The translations under genes were made by a program, and so were the position numbers. This document shows, one piece after another, positions 1 through 12,342 of a DNA stretch of 64,000 bases. Position 1 is the first letter of the stretch; every line of letters starts with the position of its first letter. This stretch comes from Amylostereum areolatum (Eukaryota > Basidiomycota > Agaricomycetes > Russulales > Stereaceae), in contig SAXG01000004.1 in NCBI GenBank assembly GCA_012932865.1, forward strand, positions 620,001 to 684,000, read 5' to 3'. The notes below the pieces were generated by a model, which did no database searches, was not told where the DNA came from, and saw only the letters and a program-made list of their open reading frames with translations.

Positions 1-1691
1 CAACCTTCATCTAAATCGAGTTTCGCACGGCCTCTCATATTACCTCATCAGCCCACTGTCCTGCCAGAGTTTGAGGCCGTGAACCTGAAGGACGTGAAAG
101 TGACTTCTAGCCTCTTTAAGGGAATGACTTTCAGTAAGTCTTCATCGACTCTATCAATCCCCAAACAATAGCTTACAGGCAATGATATAGTGGTCGCCTC
201 GGATCCCAAATCCCGCACACGCGACGCCGACAAGCAGGAGCTCCTTAAACTGCACGTGCTCTCTACGTTCCCGTTTACTGTAGATTTAAATAAACGTCTC
301 CTTTAGGATCAAGGCGCACGGCGGGTCCATAGTTCAAGTCGTTAAAAACCAACCAAACTTAACTGTGGTTTATGGCGGGACTGCGACTCGTATGCTCAGA
401 AGCTCTGTTCCTCACGCCATGAGACTAACCCATACTAGCATACGATATCAAGCTCATCATGAACAAGGAAACCTACGACATAATACGACCCAAATGGTTG
501 CTTGATTCTGTCGCAGCCGAAGAACTGATGCCTATGTCAAAGAGGTATGTAGAACAAGTATCACGCTGTCAAGGGCAGTCACGCGTACATTAAGTCGAAC
601 AATTCACGCGTTCTCCCAGATATTTCTTCTATGCTACTGCGAATCGCAAAGAAAGCGACGAATACAACATGGAAAGCGATAACGGTAGCGAGACAGAACC
701 AGAGGACGGGACGGACGTTGTTCCTGCCCCGACCAGTAACAAGATGGAAGACGATGGAACAAGCGACCCATTACTCAATGATTGGTTTCATGTTCGAGAT
801 GGTGGACCGTCAGCAGATGGGAAAGACGAATCTGACTCTGAGACTGACCCTGAATCAGAGAATGACGATGTTCGCGAGGACGGTGATGACCTGAACTGGT
901 TCAATGTGGACGGCACCGATTCCCTGGATCCGGAGATCCCTGCAGGAGTGGTATGAGCTTTTTTTTCAGTCAGTATGATCCAGAACTCATTGTGGATGGT
1001 GCAGTCACAGATTAATGTTAGAGACCAAAGTCAAAGCATGGTCAGTGGTATTCCCGGGAAACAGATACAAAAGTCTCACAGCTTGTTTCAGGAATCGGGC
1101 GAGGATGTCGAGATGGGAGAGGACAAGTCTGCCATGAGCTACGATGAGGAGCTGATTTTCAAGCATTTGTGAGTGAGATGCAGCGCGCCCTAATACTTGC
1201 TGATGATGAGCATCAAAGATGTTTCTACCTGGACTCACCCAGTAATGCCCGCAAGAATGGAATGGCAGTGCGATCTAAACATGAAAGTGCTATCGTGAAG
1301 AGGTATATCTTTATAGGATCGGTCGGGCTTCTGGGGCTCGTATGCTCACCCTTATCCATAGCTTCGAGGAGATTGCTCAGCAAGTCACGGATAATGGAGG
1401 GAGACTTGGTGACCTACACGATGTAAAACTCACACATATCGTACTGGACAAACGCGACGATAGTCGCCGCCGCCAACTGATACAGGTCACTTCCAAGTAA
1501 GTCTTTCCTCGATATCATCGAAGGTCGCTCCTAAGGCTAGTCAGTCCCAAACGACGGAATCTAGTACTTGCCGATTTCATCCAGGCTTGTCTCGACGAAA
1601 ACACACTTCTGGACGAGGCTGGTGCGTTCATGCTGACTCCTCATTATGTTTCGAATCTCACTTGCATGACCTTCCAGATTTTGCACCATGA
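1..1691 (+). CDS. LIG4: DNA ligase IV, C-terminal tandem-BRCT part (5' end outside window)
   Basis: DNA ligase IV seals double-strand breaks in non-homologous end joining; its C-terminal BRCT pair binds XRCC4/Lif1. Only the 3' part is present. Exons read into BRCT1 (AHGGSIVQ, then RPKWLLDSV), an acidic Ser/Asp/Glu-rich linker (about 630-1150), the conserved YDEELIFKHL stretch, FYLDSPSNARKNGM, and BRCT2 with LTHIVLDKRDDSRR and LVLADFIQACLDE. The protein ends in LLDEADFAP with stop TGA at 1689-1691, a typical ligase IV end reached by splicing out about 1624-1677. Other introns lie near 134-178, 252-306, 389-438, 545-619, 951-1004, 1168-1219, 1303-1361 and 1499-1545. The 252-306 intron appears to use a GC donor, which restores the LIKAHGG alignment. 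Recognition is by family motifs and is firm; the linker exon edges are inferred. Confidence 0.9.
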
Positions 1692-2123
1692 CGCACAGAT
1701 CCAAAGGAGTCCACTGAATCGAACTCACCCGCCTTCTTCAATAACTACATTTCCATGGACCGTATCATTAGGGTCGTCTTCGCCGGCTGGCTTTCGCCAG
1801 CATATACACCACATTTCACTCTATGTAAACCACACGCGTAATTCCATCCCCTTTCGCTGTCACGGAAAACTTGAGGAGATTAGCAAGACAGACTTGCAGT
1901 GTGTATGGTCCGTCGGTACTTCAAGCTTCAGTACTTGAAGCTTGAAGCTTGAAGCTTGAAGTAGTGAAGTACTTGCCAATCACTTACAGCACATGATAAC
2001 TTGTAAGTACCATGTAAAAGGCAGTCGCGTGGCGTGGGAAAATAGCCTTGTGTTGGTGTTGTTTCAATTGGTCATCGTCGACTTCGTCCTTGACCACCGC
2101 TATACTCTCACTTCCTCTTCGCC
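1692..2123. other. Intergenic LIG4-SF3B1 spacer with heptamer repeat
   Basis: This holds the 3' end region of LIG4 and the promoter/5'UTR of SF3B1. No coding exon is supported. A tandem run of the 7-bp unit CTTGAAG (four copies, 1934-1961) is flanked by imperfect inverted copies of GTACTT, so it can fold into a hairpin. Confidence 0.6.
1934..1961 (+). repeat. (CTTGAAG)4 short tandem repeat
   Basis: Four exact head-to-tail copies of CTTGAAG, with nearby AAGTACTTCAAGC in the opposite sense. A shorter run of the same heptamer occurs at 13859-13879. Confidence 0.85.
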
Positions 2124-5100
2124 ATGTCTACCCCAGGCTCTCCTAGGTTGGTTGACTCATTCACTGCTCCTAAGGACATTCTCAAGGAGTTCGAAGACCT
2201 TGCCGAAGAAGAAAATGTCGACCCCTTCGCCGAGACCGCGTCCAAACGTCAGATCGCTCAGCGCCAGTCTGACTATCATAATCGCCGGTTCAGCCGCACA
2301 GCGAACGAGAGTGCAGATGCATTTCAAGCAGTAGAGGATGGGAAGGAGGTGGAGGGGGGCTACAAAGACGCGATGAGGTTGCAGAGGCTGGAGAAGGAGG
2401 AGGAAAGGGTTAGGCGTGCCATCGAGGAGAAGGAGAAAAGGGACCGAGAAGAGCACAAGGAGAAGATGGATCTCGATAGGACCCCACCGGCCGCAGAGAT
2501 TGAAGAAGCGGCGAAGGAGCTTGCTGCAGCGACAGGGACGAAGCGCAAGCGTCGTTGGGACGTTAGCGAGCCATCTGACGAGTCGGCAGCAAAGACGGAA
2601 GGCGGCGAATGGTCAGACAAGGCTCTCGAGGCGTCCGCTCCGAAGAAACGTCGCTCACGCTGGGACGCCACGCCTTCTGAGGTCGCTGTAGGCGAGACAC
2701 CCAAGCGATCACGCTGGGACCAGACACCAATCGCTTCCGGAGGTACTGTCGACGCACCTATGGCCCCCATCATCATGAATGCTCCTGGATTTATGCAAGA
2801 GGACAAGCACAACCGGTATCTCACCGATGAGGAGCTCGATGCGGTCCTTCCTGCCCAAGGTTACGGCATTGTTACCCCTCCCCCTGGGTATGCTCCGTTG
2901 GTGGCACCTAGGAAACTTATGGCGACCCCTGTAACAGAGGTTGGAGGGTTTCAAATACAAGATGGGTCAGATGCTGCTGCTGCCGCCGCTGCCGCCGGTC
3001 TCGCCCCCGAACTTCCAACTGAAATCCCTGGGGTCGGTAACCTCGCCTTTTTCAAAGCTGAAGACGCGCAATACTTCGCAAAGATCTTGAAGGAGGAGGA
3101 CGAGACGGAGTTGACGGTCGATGAAATGAAGGAACGCAAAATCATGCGGTTGCTACTCAAGATCAAGAATGGGACCCCACCTGTGCGCAAGACAGCACTA
3201 CGCCAGATCACAGATAAAGCCCGCGAGTTTGGAGCTGGGCCTTTATTCGACAAAATCCTTCCCTTGCTTATGGAGCGCACCCTCGAGGATCAGGAACGTC
3301 ATCTTCTCGTCAAGGTCATCGACAGAGTCTTGTACAAGCTCGACGACCTCGTCCGACCATACGTCCACAAGATCCTTGTCGTCATCGAGCCTCTTCTAAT
3401 CGACGAAGATTACTATGCACGTGTGGAAGGTCGCGAGATCATCTCAAACCTCTCCAAAGCCGCAGGTCTCGCCCATATGATCTCCACCATGCGACCTGAC
3501 ATCGACCACGCCGATGAATACGTCCGCAACACCACTGCTCGTGCGTTCTCCGTCGTAGCATCAGCCCTTGGTATTCCCTCCCTCCTTCCCTTCCTGAAGG
3601 CTGTTTGCCGTAGTAAAAAATCCTGGCAGGCTCGCCACACTGGCATCCGCATTGTCCAGCAGATCGCAATCATGATGGGGTGCGCCGTCCTCCCGCATCT
3701 ACGCAACCTTGTAGACTGCATCGCACATGGCTTATCCGACGAGCAGCAGAAAGTTCGCACCATGACTGCGCTTGGTCTGGCTGCTCTCGCAGAGGCAGCT
3801 GCCCCATACGGCATCGAATCTTTCGACAACGTGCTTAAACCGCTGTGGACCGGCATTCGTCTTCACCGCGGAAAGGGTCTCGCTGCGTTCCTCAAGGCTA
3901 TAGGGTTCATCATCCCCCTTATGGACCCGGAGTATGCGTCGTACTACACCAAGGAAGTCACCATCATTCTCATCCGTGAATTCCAGACATCCGATGAGGA
4001 GATGAAGAAGATCGTCCTTAAGGTAGTCAAGCAATGCGCTGCGACAGAGGGTGTTACCCCTCAGTATATTAAGCAAGATATCCTCCCCGACTTCTTCAAA
4101 GCTTTCTGGGTTCGTCGAATGGCATTGGACCGCAGGAATTACAAGCAGGTCGTAGAAACTACTGTCGAACTCGCACAGAAAGCGGGGTCATCCGAGATCA
4201 TTGGGCGCATCGTCAACGAACTCAAGGACGAAGCTGAACCTTACCGGAAGATGGTCATGGAAACCATCACTAAGGTTGTCCAGTCGCTTGGGGCCTCCGA
4301 CATCGATGAGAAGCTTGAAGAGCGCCTCATAGACGGTATCATCTACTCCTTCCAAGAGCAAACGACTGAGGACCAGGTTATGCTCGATGGCTTTGGGACC
4401 GTCGTCAATGCTCTCGGTATTCGGGTCAAGCCCTACTTGACACAGATAGTATCCACCATTCTTTGGCGTTTGAATAACAAGAGTGCCAAGGTTCGTCAGC
4501 AGGCGGCCGACTTGACGTCTCGACTCGCCGTTGTCATCAAACAATGTGGAGAGGACCCTCTCCTGAGCAAACTCGGGTTGGTTTTGTTCGAGCAGTTGGG
4601 CGAAGAATACCCCGATACCCTCGGGAGCATCATTGCTGCTGAGGGTGCTATCGCAAACGTCGTGGGCATGACTCAAATGAACCCCCCGGTGAAGGATCTT
4701 CGTACGTCTCATGACCCATTTCATAATGGCTCTACTTACCCGTCCATCCAGTTCCACGCATGACACCTATCCTTCGTAACCGTCATGAGAAAGTGCAGGA
4801 GGCGTCAATCAATCTTATCGGCCGCATCGGTTAGTCCAATATTGTCTACTTACTCCTATATCCCTAACTCACATAAGTATCTTCCAGCCGACAGAGGCGC
4901 CGAGTTTGTCCCGGCTCGCGAATGGATGCGTATTTGCTTCGAACTACTCGATCTGCTCAAGGCCCACAAGAAGGGCATTCGTCGCGCAGCAGTCAACACC
5001 TTTGGCTACATTGCCAAGAGCTTAGGTCCACAGGACGTATTATCCGTACTTCTGACCAACCTCAGAGTGCAAGAACGTCAAAGTCGCGTATGCAGCACCG

Positions 5101-5795
5101 TGGCCATCGCCATCGTCGCAGAGACTTGTGGTCGTGAGTCCTCTATACTTCATGCCTGCCGAAGAAAACACTAACTCGACTTCGTAGCTTTCACTTGCAT
5201 TCCTGCCATCCTCAACGAGTACAGGACAGCAGAGCTGAACGTCCGCACCGGCTGTTTGAAGGCTCTTTCGTTCGTTTTCGAATATGTTGGTCCTCAATCG
5301 GCATACTATGTCGACTCGGTGGTCACGATGCTAGAAGATGCATTAACGGACCGCGACCTTGTTCATCGACAAACCGCCAGCACCATTGTGAAGCATCTGG
5401 CCCTTGGCGTCGCTGGCCTCGGTTGTGAAGACTCCATGTTGCATCTCATGAATCTCGTCTGGCCCAACTGTTTCGAGACGTCGCCCCACGTAATCGGCGC
5501 GGTTATGGACGCGATTGAGGCCATGCGTGTCACCCTAGGCCCTGGCGTTCTTCTCAGCTACGTGTTGCAAGGACTGTTCCACCCAGCGCGCAAAGTCCGT
5601 GAGGTGGGTCGTTTTCTGTTCTTTTCTTTGTCAACGGCTAATATCATATTGTCCTCCATCTAGGTATACTGGCGTGTCTACAATGCTCTATATCTCGGTG
5701 CCGAGGATGCCCTCGTACCCTTCTACCCTGACCTTTCGGAATTGAGTGAAGGTCAGAATGTGTACGATAAGCATCCGTTGCAGATGTTTGTTTAG
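2124..5795 (+). CDS. SF3B1: Splicing factor 3B subunit 1 (SF3B1 / Hsh155)
   Basis: HEAT-repeat scaffold of the U2 snRNP SF3b complex, which clamps the intron branch-point helix. Model: 2124-4701, 4752-4829, 4888-5133, 5188-5603, 5664-5795, giving 1149 residues (human about 1304, yeast 971). The N-terminus has RRWD, SRWDATP and SRWDQTP motifs (about residues 140-200), the U2AF-ligand type known from this family. The remaining roughly 850 residues are near-continuous HEAT repeats with long stretches matching human SF3B1, for example [41 protein letters not shown] and [15 protein letters not shown]. The start at 2124 gives MSTPGSPRL and is the first ATG of the long open frame. Residue 509 is Arg where human SF3B1 has Lys666. 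Transcription is tail-to-tail with the AP-1 gamma gene, stops 233 bp apart. Confidence 0.97.
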
Positions 5796-6028
5796 ACAGT
5801 CGTTCGCGTCCTTTGGTTATTTTGTATACCGTTGTATGCGTTCGGTATAGTTCCTCGGGGATGCGATGTGTGGCGTATGATATTTGTATGATTTCACTAG
5901 TACCTTGCTCTGTCAAAACATATTTTTATGGTCTAGGGTCTGGTATATCTGGCGTGACGAAGGACGAGGAGAGGACAACAGAGGTGCAACCATTACAAAA
6001 GAAACCTCAAAGCTTGCTACATTAGGTA

Positions 6029-9000
6029 CTATGTACTACCGCTAGTCAGTCCCGCGGGGAAGCCAGAAAAATCCACCTGTTCCTGGATAGCCCGTCCGCC
6101 GAGAGAGTACGATATTCGTAGGCGCAACCTGATGTTGCTCTGCAAGGAAAGTGACTGATTGGTTTCAAAACTATTAAAAAAAGGACCAAGAACACTCACG
6201 CCGACGGGGGCCGTGATACGCATCTGTTGCGTTTCCGCTTTATTAGGGTTGACATCTGGGTGGGACATGGGCATCATCTGCAGCTGCTGTGTCTACACGG
6301 ACCGTCAGACGATACATGCATCACCAAATAAGGAGAAATTCTACCTTGGGAACCGCCACTTGGAAATTGAGCCCGATTGCGGGTACCGCGCTCTTTGCCT
6401 GAAAACGAGCGAGGATCATCACGACACCTGGACGTTGGGCAGATGTCTGAGGCGTGAGCGTGATCAACAACTCGTTCTTGTCATACGCCGTGTACGACGG
6501 TAGCTTGGGAGCCGCGGGCTGAGGTGGAGCTTGAGGTGGCGGAGCTGGTGAAGGTGTAGGTGCAGGCGAAGAGGAGACGAATATGCTAGCCGGTGCGGGG
6601 GATGACGTTGAAGGGAGGGATGGTGACGGTGTTGAGTCAAACAGGCCAAGAATATCGTCCACGGCTTTCTTCTGGGCAGCGGCTGGTGACAGTGCCGCAC
6701 CGGGAGATGCTGCAGATGTAGATGGAGAACCACCGAAGAGCTCTTCAAAGAGCCCACTCCCGCCGCCTTGAATAGCTGAAGTTGGTGCAGAGGTTTGGCT
6801 CGTTGGAATGTCGTCACCGCCCAAGAGGTCCTAAGCAGTAAAGAACGATGAGCAACACTTTGAGGATACATAGTGAGGAACTCACGTCTACAGTTGTCGT
6901 TGAACCCACTGGCTTGTTCTCACTCACTGTTGGGGTTGTCAGTACTGTTTAGAAGTTCGATGTTAACGAAATCGCACCAATGCCTGTGACAGTGGCCTTA
7001 ATTTCCGGTGGTGGCATACGCTCCAGTACGCCCGCACGTATGTCTCCAAGGTTGAATAAGCTCGCAAACTCGACAGCACAGCTGCTGGATCTCTAGCTCG
7101 GGGTTCGTCGTATACGCCGCAAGAATGGTGGCAATACGATCTTGCTGAGGTATACTCGTCGTCGAACGCGAGGCGATCTTTGTGATCGACGAAAAGACGA
7201 ACTGACGGGTGAGGTAGTTGGCATACGGCGAATCCAGAATCGACACAATAAGGTCGATGATCTCAACGTCCGTGATCTGACTCACAGCTCAGAAACCAAC
7301 GAGTGAAAAGGGAGGAGACGACGTACTGATCTCGGCTGCTCTTCGTCGACCAAACCGCCCTCAATGAGGATATCACTGTATTCGCCAATCACCCATGTTG
7401 CGCCAAGGGTCAATGACTCTTGAGATATATCAGATTTAAGCGCAGTGTATAATTTTGAGGCGGTGTATCCTTGAAGTTCGGGAGTGTGAGCAACGAGGCG
7501 GATGAACGCCGATAAGATATCCTCGCGGACGTAGTTTCCTGCCTAGGTAGGTTGTGAGATTAGTGATACCATTACACACATCTTGGGAAGCACTTACTAG
7601 CTTCAACACGCGCAAGACGGTGTCGATGTGCCATCGCTTGTTAGGAGCAAATCGCTCAGCAGCCAAACTAATTTGTGTTGTCATTCCGAATTTGAATTCA
7701 TTGTCGGCGACCTCGAGGAAGGCCAACAGCTCGCGAGTCAGGATGCGTACGTTCTGTTCGTTGGTAAGGGCATAAGACAGTTCCAGTGCCCGCCGCCGGA
7801 TCGATATATCACCGTCACGCAAGCAGTCGAGAATAGTGTTCCGGTGCCGTTGTACGGCATTTGTGTCCATGGACACAACTTTGTTCAAAGTATTCAGGGC
7901 AACATATCTGGTCCATTGTGAGGCGCGCTGTGAATTTGGGAGAAGTAGGATACTTACCGAATGTTATTGTCGCGGTTACTGAGGAATTTGCCCAAGATGT
8001 TGATGGCCATGACGCGAAGACCGCTGTCGGCCTCTATCTCGAGCACGGTCAAAACTGTCTCGTAAAGTATAGAATTCCCAACATTCTTAGAGGAGTCGGT
8101 GTTTGTCGCTACCTATAAGCAGCGCAATTAGCATAAGCTCATTCACGCTCACAAGGTTTAGAGAATGGAACACGCACCTGAGCGAGAATATCGTTCATTG
8201 TTTCGCTGGCTTGTACATCCCCCTTCCCAAGAAGACGCATCAAACGCAAGATCTTTACTTGCAGGAAAGGGTCGGTGATCCCAGAAACGTCGTGCTCGGG
8301 GCTATAGCCAGTTGTTACTAATGACTTAAGATGTCGGACCAAGAGGGGGACAGCCTGCATAAAAAGAGGTCAACGAACGCGACCGAGTTAGAAGATATGA
8401 GTTACATTGCGGAATTCTTCGAGACATGGGGGATCTGCTTGAACCATTTCGATGACCAGCGTAATCGCGGTTAAAAGGACTCCATGATTGCGGTCCGCGA
8501 GGAGGTTTTTGGCTTTGGTAACGAAATGATCAGCAAGGTCTGGGACTTTCTTGATGACGCGAAGTGCACAGAGAGCAGCCTGAATACGCGTATGCTATGT
8601 TGAGATGATCTGCATGGGCAGGATGGTTTCTAACGCACTTTCTTTCGGATGTACGTATTGCTTGAACCCAACAACTTCTCGATCTCGTTAACAAGATCAC
8701 GGGACATCTCCTCCGATGCGATGTTCGCAAATGTGCAAAGGGCGAGCCCGACGGCGTACATGTTTGAGTGGTTCATGTCGCTAAATGTGCGTTAGACCTG
8801 CTGAAGACAGATGGACATGAACACAAGCGCACTTCTTCAGAGAGTTGGTGACGAGAGTCAAGACTTCCTGACTCTCGTCCAATAGTAACATGATCCCCAG
8901 ATAGCCCAAACGCTTGTCGCTGAACCTGGGGCTTGCGACGAGTTTCAGACACTCGATCTGACCGAAATGTGCAGGTGAGCCTAGCATGTGGATATAAAGG

Positions 9001-9259
9001 AGCTTCGCGATGTTGTTATGCCGCGCATATGAATCCTCCTCTCTGAAAGATGCACGTATGGCCGCGGATTCTTGTTGTATGAGAGCACGCTCATCGGCGA
9101 CAGTCTAGAGGAAGTTGGGCGTGAGCTGATGAAGGTGAGCAGATGTTCCGCGTACGACTTACCTTGCACGCGCGAATGCCCTTGATGAGGGCTATCGGGG
9201 AATGAGATTGGAAGCAGTGGAAATAGAGAGAACGCACCCTTTAGATTATGGTAGACCAT
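6029..9259 (-). CDS. APL4: AP-1 clathrin adaptor complex gamma subunit (with apparent +1 frameshift)
   Basis: Large subunit of the AP-1 adaptor that builds clathrin coats at the trans-Golgi and endosomes. It starts MVYHNLK at 9259, then after an intron reads [19 protein letters not shown] and [20 protein letters not shown], the adaptin trunk. About ten short introns follow. The hinge (about 6480-6900) is Pro/Ser/Ala-rich with LLGGDDIP and LFEELFGG acidic/leucine motifs. The C-terminal ear is encoded by three small exons ending at a stop at 6029-6031. In the trunk, near 7078-7081, the frame breaks: the conserved order is [17 protein letters not shown], but the DNA carries one extra base between QQ and AVE, so the frame ends shortly afterwards. 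Downstream exons remain intact in the shifted frame. This is either a sequence error or a truncating allele lacking hinge and ear. Confidence 0.93.
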
Positions 9260-9577
9260 CGGTAGTCGTACTGCGTACTGCTCGAAGCCTCAAAGTGAAG
9301 TGAGCCAGCCTGCTGAGGGCTCGTGTGACAAGACGTGACCCATGAATCACTCCGTGATGTGGCCGAGTAACGTCACGGAGTGGGGTGACGCAACGGTAAC
9401 GCCGTTGGTTGATCGGGCGGGGCCACTGCCTGATTTGGAGATATCTTTCGCGGTTTCCGACGGTTTTGACATCCAACGGTTTTCCTCTTCCTTACGTTCC
9501 TCCCGTCCTCCCCTCCGTCCCCCCTCCCGCGACACATCCTATTTCTCATATTTATCGTCACACAATCCAGACGTAGC
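9260..9577. promoter_or_regulatory. Divergent promoter AP-1 gamma / forkhead, with inverted repeat
   Basis: A 318-bp spacer between two divergent start codons must hold both promoters. It contains a perfect 10-bp inverted repeat, CACTCCGTGA (9348-9357) and TCACGGAGTG (9373-9382), with 15 bp between. Each arm contains or adjoins a TGACG/CGTCA half-site of bZIP type. A pyrimidine-rich stretch (9480-9540) precedes the forkhead ATG, as in many basidiomycete promoters. Confidence 0.55.
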
Positions 9578-12342
9578 ATGCCTCCTCAGGCATCCAGCTC
9601 CAAGGGTCCCGTTTCCCCCATCTCCCAACTTCTCCATGGCCTCGGAATGACACGCGACGACTTGACGCGACACAGCGACCAAATGCGCCAGTTTTTGGTC
9701 ACAGAAAATGCAGGCTCCCTGCGTGCACTCATTCAAGAGCCCCCCGAACCTGACATCGCGACAACCCCCACCTTGGCACCAGCGCAGTCGCGACCCAAGT
9801 CGCGCTCCTACTCGGTCTCCGACGCGTCTGTGGCCGCTCACCAGACCCCCCCTCCTATCACACCCATCAAGTCGGAGCCCGTAGAGCCTGTCTTGTCTGC
9901 TCGAAGATTTGACAGCATGGAGGAGGTTATCGAGCGTCAGAACCGCAACAAGCGCCGCACTCGACAAGTGCCTGAAGAAAGTCCATCACCACCTCCCTCT
10001 TCTTCGCGTTCTGTCTCTCGCGTTCCACCCCGCTCGCATGGGCGCGTCTCTGAGCGTGCTCCCTACTCGGCGAAACGCGTCACTCCGCGTCCCTCTGCTC
10101 CCCAGGCAAGGCTTTCGTATACTCGTTTAGTTTGTCGATCTGACATGTGAACGTAGCCATTGCATCAAGACTTCCTTCCCCAGCCACTGACCCCCAAGGC
10201 CGGGCGTCATTATAGGGATACTGTTCTTTACCAATCCGTGCCCAAACCCCGTGGTGTAAGCCTAAAAACATTTATCGCGATGTTCGCTCATTATTGTCTC
10301 TGTTTCAGGGTAATTTTGTTCCGCGCGTGGAATCCCCTTCCCCTTCACGTACCCGTCGTAGCAGCGGCGCATCTACCTCTTACCGCGGCATCTCTGTGGA
10401 CGTGTCAACAGCTGGCCATGATGCTCATTCTCCTCTTCCATCCCCTCGACTTGTTGATGACATATATCCCCCTATCACTCCACGGCGCAACCAAAACAAA
10501 ACATTCATAGTTTCATCCTCCCCTGCGACCGGCTCCCCCTTCTCTAGCCCTGCACGACCCGTTGTGAATATTGTGTCCTCCCCTGGTCCCATGGGTCCCG
10601 AGGATGAAGACGACGACCACGATAAACTACCGTTCAAGCTCCCCCCAGGTCCTTACTCTCCTGTAAAACCGGACCTTCCCTATGCTGCTCTCATAGGCCA
10701 AGCTATCCTCGCCTCTCCACAGCACCGTTTGACACTACAGGAGATTTATCACTATATCACCATCGTGTGGCCCCATTTCAAGAGAAATGAGCAGACTTGG
10801 ATGAATTCTATTCGCCATGTGCTAAGTACAACGATGGTTTTTCGAAAAGTCCAACGAGATCGTATAGCGGGGCGTACTCTCTGGGCCATCTTTGATCAAG
10901 ACCTTGATTGCTTTACTGGCGGCGGGTTTCGTAAGGAGCTTTGCGCGGACATGGAGGAGCAGAAGGCCAGCTACGTCAGTCGCAAACGTGCGGCCGAAAA
11001 GCCCCTCTCACGCTCACGGAAGACCAAGCGTTCCAAGAAGGTCATGCAAGAGGAAGCTTCACAAGACCCCCTACCGCCTATGGGCATACCGTTGTCTTCC
11101 GTACCATCGATCTCATTTGCTCCTCCACTCTTCCCTCCCCCACGCCCCGGGACGCACCATCAACCATATTACACCCCATACCCCGTACCCGCTCCTCCGT
11201 CAATGCATCCACATACTCTTCCCGCTGGTGTCATTTTCCCTCCTCTTCCTCCCAACTCTGCGTATCATCGACTGAACCTCGCGAAGCCTACTTCAGATGA
11301 GCATACTTCAGAAGGATCCCTCCCGGGAAGTTCTTCTTCGCGGCCCGTCACACCTCCACCTTCCCAGTCGGAGCCAGAGAGTTACCTTGTCGATATGGAC
11401 TCTACAGAGACTACGGACATCACACCGTCACCCACCCTCATACCTGCATCGTCCTCTGCCTCTTCTACTTCAGTTCCGCCTCTCACTCCGAACAACAGCT
11501 CGTCCAGCCCGCCGGAGCCTGTTGAAGAGGCCCCTCCTGCAGAACCTGCGAAGAAAAGGCGGACTTCCTTTGATCTGAGTGCATGGCTTGTCTCACCAGC
11601 AGCAGCGCCGTTGGAAGCACTGGCTCCGGGGATCACCCTGCTCGATCATGAGGACGACACTCTTCCTACCGTTAAACCACGGGCGAAGTCTCGCAAGGGC
11701 AAAGGCAAACCGAAGCCTTCCAAGGTACCGCAGTTTTTGCTAGATGTCCTGATTCTCTCTTTTAATCATTTCGTGGTATAGATGCCTCAACCTCCTCGTG
11801 CCCCAGAATCTCCAACTTTAATGCGCCAGGCCGCCAAAAGTGCGCGTCTCACGACGCCTCCGCGATCACTTGTTGCTACTATGAAGCCATTCGTCACGCC
11901 TCCATCGCGAGCGGTCACTCCTCCTCGAAAGTCCTCCAGCGGGCATCAGATGTCTGCCATGCGTACACCACTTTCCCACCTCGGTGTACACATGAGTCCC
12001 TCCCCTAGCTTGGCTCACTACAAGTCCAACCTAAACCCGCCACCCTCCTTCTCTCCGCCTGCTGACGGGGAGCATCTCCATACTCCGTCATACCATCGAA
12101 ACCCGTTGATGTTTACACCTTCAACCCCCCACCGGCTACTTTATCCCTTCGCACAGGATTCCCCATTCCGGACGCCTGGACGTGGCATACTTGACCCGCA
12201 CGATCCGTCAACGTTACTCGATGAAGAACTCGCACGACTGGGCGCGCAGGGCAATAGCCCTCAAAGCCTCTTTGTTTCTGCCCCCGGTCTAATGTATGAG
12301 AGTCCTTGCACCCCATCCGGGCGGTTGGGGAGGCTATGGTGA
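9578..12342 (+). CDS. Forkhead-domain transcription factor (divergent)
   Basis: Likely nuclear DNA-binding regulator. Model: 9578-10105, 10157-10255, 10309-11724, 11782-12342, all phase 0, 867 residues. The forkhead domain spans about residues 330-412: DLPYAALIGQAILASP, LTLQEIYHYI, then helix 3 WMNSIRHVLSTTMVF and a wing RTLWAIFDQDL. Helix 3 keeps the SIRH core, but Val replaces the usual Asn in RHNLS. Flanks are Ser/Pro-rich and low-complexity with many SP/TP sites. A basic cluster (SRKTKRSKK) follows the domain and RAKSRKGKGKPK lies near the end of exon 3; either could be a nuclear signal. The first intron has a GC donor (CAG|GCAAGG), the only choice that keeps phase. Target genes cannot be told from sequence. 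Confidence 0.88.

Noticed and set aside
1303..1316. A 14-nt GT...AG 'intron' in LIG4 that keeps a frame into IGRASGARM
   Set aside because: Using the later acceptor at 1361 gives a normal 59-nt intron and joins AIVK to SFEEIAQQV, which matches the ligase IV family; the 14-nt version adds residues not in the family.
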